This document shows positions 63,188 to 64,000 of a DNA stretch of 64,000 bases, one piece after another. Below the pieces are notes generated by a model. The model did no database searches and had not been told where the DNA came from. It saw only the letters and a program-made list of their open reading frames with translations. Position 1 is the stretch's first letter, and every line of letters starts with the position of its first letter. The stretch is from Nocardioides psychrotolerans (GTDB lineage: Bacteria; Actinomycetota; Actinomycetes; Propionibacteriales; Nocardioidaceae), in NCBI RefSeq assembly GCF_900113685.1, contig NZ_FOQG01000017.1:1-64000 (forward strand). The letters run 5' to 3'. The translations under genes and the position numbers were made by a program.

Positions 63188-63255
63188 GCCGAGTCGGCGC
63201 GATGTCGCAGGGGGTACGCCGGAGGAACGCCGAGTCGGCGCGATGTCGCAGGGGG
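63188..63255. repeat. Two copies of a 27-base direct repeat downstream of the Pit gene
   Basis: A 27-base sequence (beginning GCCGAGTCGGCGCGATGTCG and ending in five G) occurs at 63,188-63,214 and again at 63,229-63,255, separated by 14 bases. Copies are identical. It lies in the noncoding space between the transporter stop and the oxidoreductase end. Confidence 0.85.
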
Positions 63256-63329
63256 CTCACGGCTGGTGGGTCGTGTGTCGCTCGCAGCGCTCGCAGGCGT
63301 TCGCCGGCACACGACCCGCACCGGTGGCC

Positions 63330-64000
63330 TCAGCCGTCGACGAGGCCGTCGACGACCGCAGCAGCCTGGTCAGCCGCGTCCTTGGCCGCCCGACCCACGC
63401 CGATCAGGGTGGCGGACGCCGGGCCGCACCAGTCGCCGTAGCCGACGAACAGCAGGCGTTCGTCGTCGCTGCTGACCACCCGGTGGTCCTGGAGCGTGGC
63501 CGGATGGCCGTTGGTGCGGGGCAGGCCGTGCAGGCCACGGAGGTGGCCGAGTGCGGGGCGGAAGCCGGTGCACCAGATGACCGCGTCGAGGGCGCGTTCG
63601 GTGCCGTCGGCCCAGCAGGCTCCGCTCGCGGTGAGCCGAGCAGGCATCGTTGTCGACCGGAGGCCGAGGTGGTCGCGGGCATGGCGGACCGACGGCACCG
63701 CGACGATGTCACCGAGGCCCGCCACGCCTCCCCCGTGGCCGGCGACGGCCTGGGTCGCCGCCTCAAAGAGGGCGCGACCGTCGACGTCGTTGGGCAGGTA
63801 GCGCGGCGGGCGCTGCGTCGCCCAGGTCAGCTCGCGGGCGACCGGGAGCAGGTCCGCGGCGACCTGGGCCCCGGAGTTGCCGCCGCCGACGACCAGCACC
63901 CGCAGTCCGTCGTACGACGAGGGGCCGGCGTAGTCGGCCGTGTGCCGCTGGGTGCCCGCGAAGTCGCGCATCCCCGGCACGGTCGGCCAGAACGGCCGGC
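63330..64000 (-). CDS. Flavin-containing monooxygenase / NAD(P)-binding oxidoreductase (partial)
   Basis: The C-terminal 223 residues of a flavoprotein whose start lies beyond the window. It has PFWPTVPGMRDFAG leading in, the second dinucleotide motif VLVVGGGNSGAQVA, and the family ATG-type motif WCTGFRP, then LLFVGYGDWCGPASATLIGVGR near the end. This matches the FMO/ArsO-like group that oxidises small molecules using NADPH and FAD. The gene ends in a short GC-rich region containing the 27-base direct repeats. The substrate is unknown. Confidence 0.83.
   Translation of the reverse strand, partial: RPFWPTVPGMRDFAGTQRHTADYAGPSSYDGLRVLVVGGGNSGAQVAADLLPVARELTWATQRPPRYLPNDVDGRALFEAATQAVAGHGGGVAGLGDIVAVPSVRHARDHLGLRSTTMPARLTASGACWADGTERALDAVIWCTGFRPALGHLRGLHGLPRTNGHPATLQDHRVVSSDDERLLFVGYGDWCGPASATLIGVGRAAKDAADQAAAVVDGLVDG

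Noticed and set aside
63188..63255. Direct repeat considered as an attachment-site duplication of a mobile element
   Set aside because: Only 14 bases lie between the copies, so no element is bounded by them.
61489..63321. Minus-strand open frame of about 610 codons opposite the PhoU-like and Pit genes
   Set aside because: Low-complexity His/Arg/Gly/Asp sequence with no motif; the plus-strand proteins carry complete family signatures.

Overview
The window is high-GC actinobacterial DNA, most likely from Nocardioidaceae (a Nocardioides-like organism). The lineage markers are a mycothiol synthase (mshD), a GlnR regulator, an HbhA-like protein next to an XRE regulator and a DUF2516 protein in the same order as Mycobacterium tuberculosis Rv0474-Rv0476, an RmlC-RmlD fusion, and many genes that seem to be transcribed without a leader.

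Layout. Positions 1-3,235 are a decayed mobile region: the tail of an IS3-type transposase, a tyrosine integrase that has lost its catalytic core, three small membrane proteins of phage type and a beta-helix tail-spike protein. Positions 3,287-40,820 are a large surface-polysaccharide locus: an O-acetyltransferase, a UDP-hexose epimerase, a priming sugar-phosphate transferase, dTDP-rhamnose synthesis (rmlA, rmlB, rmlCD), glycosyltransferases, a flippase, an O-antigen polymerase-like protein, a Wzc-type chain-length kinase and a DUF4012 protein. Inside it lie an HbhA cell-surface module (13.9-15.3 kb), an asparaginase plus cupin pair, and a sulfate-activation block (16.8-21.9 kb) made of cysD, cysN, a TauE-type exporter and an unusual protein that joins an ATP-sulfurylase-like domain, APS kinase and a low-molecular-weight tyrosine phosphatase. 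An eight-gene minus-strand operon (37,239 to 29,610) carries a CMP-sugar-acid synthetase homologue, three dehydrogenases, a lactonase-like protein, a glycosyltransferase, a polymerase and an unassigned barrel-like protein. It looks like a route to an unusual CMP-activated acidic sugar.

Positions 40.9-53.8 kb hold housekeeping genes: dtd, a DUF849 enzyme, a rhodanese/DUF1416/DUF4395/thioredoxin/MoaD sulfur-redox group interrupted by a gmd-type pair, glnR, mshD, and a nitrobindin-Fur-YgfZ operon. Positions 53.9-56.9 kb encode a 1,014-residue Ala/Glu-rich coiled-coil membrane protein built on a 112-residue repeat. Then come broken small genes, a MazE/MazF-type toxin-antitoxin pair, an esterase, polyphosphate kinase with a PhoU-like protein and a Pit phosphate transporter, and a truncated flavin-dependent oxidoreductase at the right edge.

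How they fit together. WcaJ-like priming, rhamnose and GDP-deoxyhexose supply, Wzx/Wzy export and polymerisation, and Wzc length control would make a cell-surface polysaccharide, decorated by O-acetylation and perhaps by a CMP-activated acid. The phosphatase domain fused to APS kinase is the only low-molecular-weight tyrosine phosphatase in the window and so a candidate partner for the Wzc kinase. All functions are inferred from reading the sequence; no database search was run.
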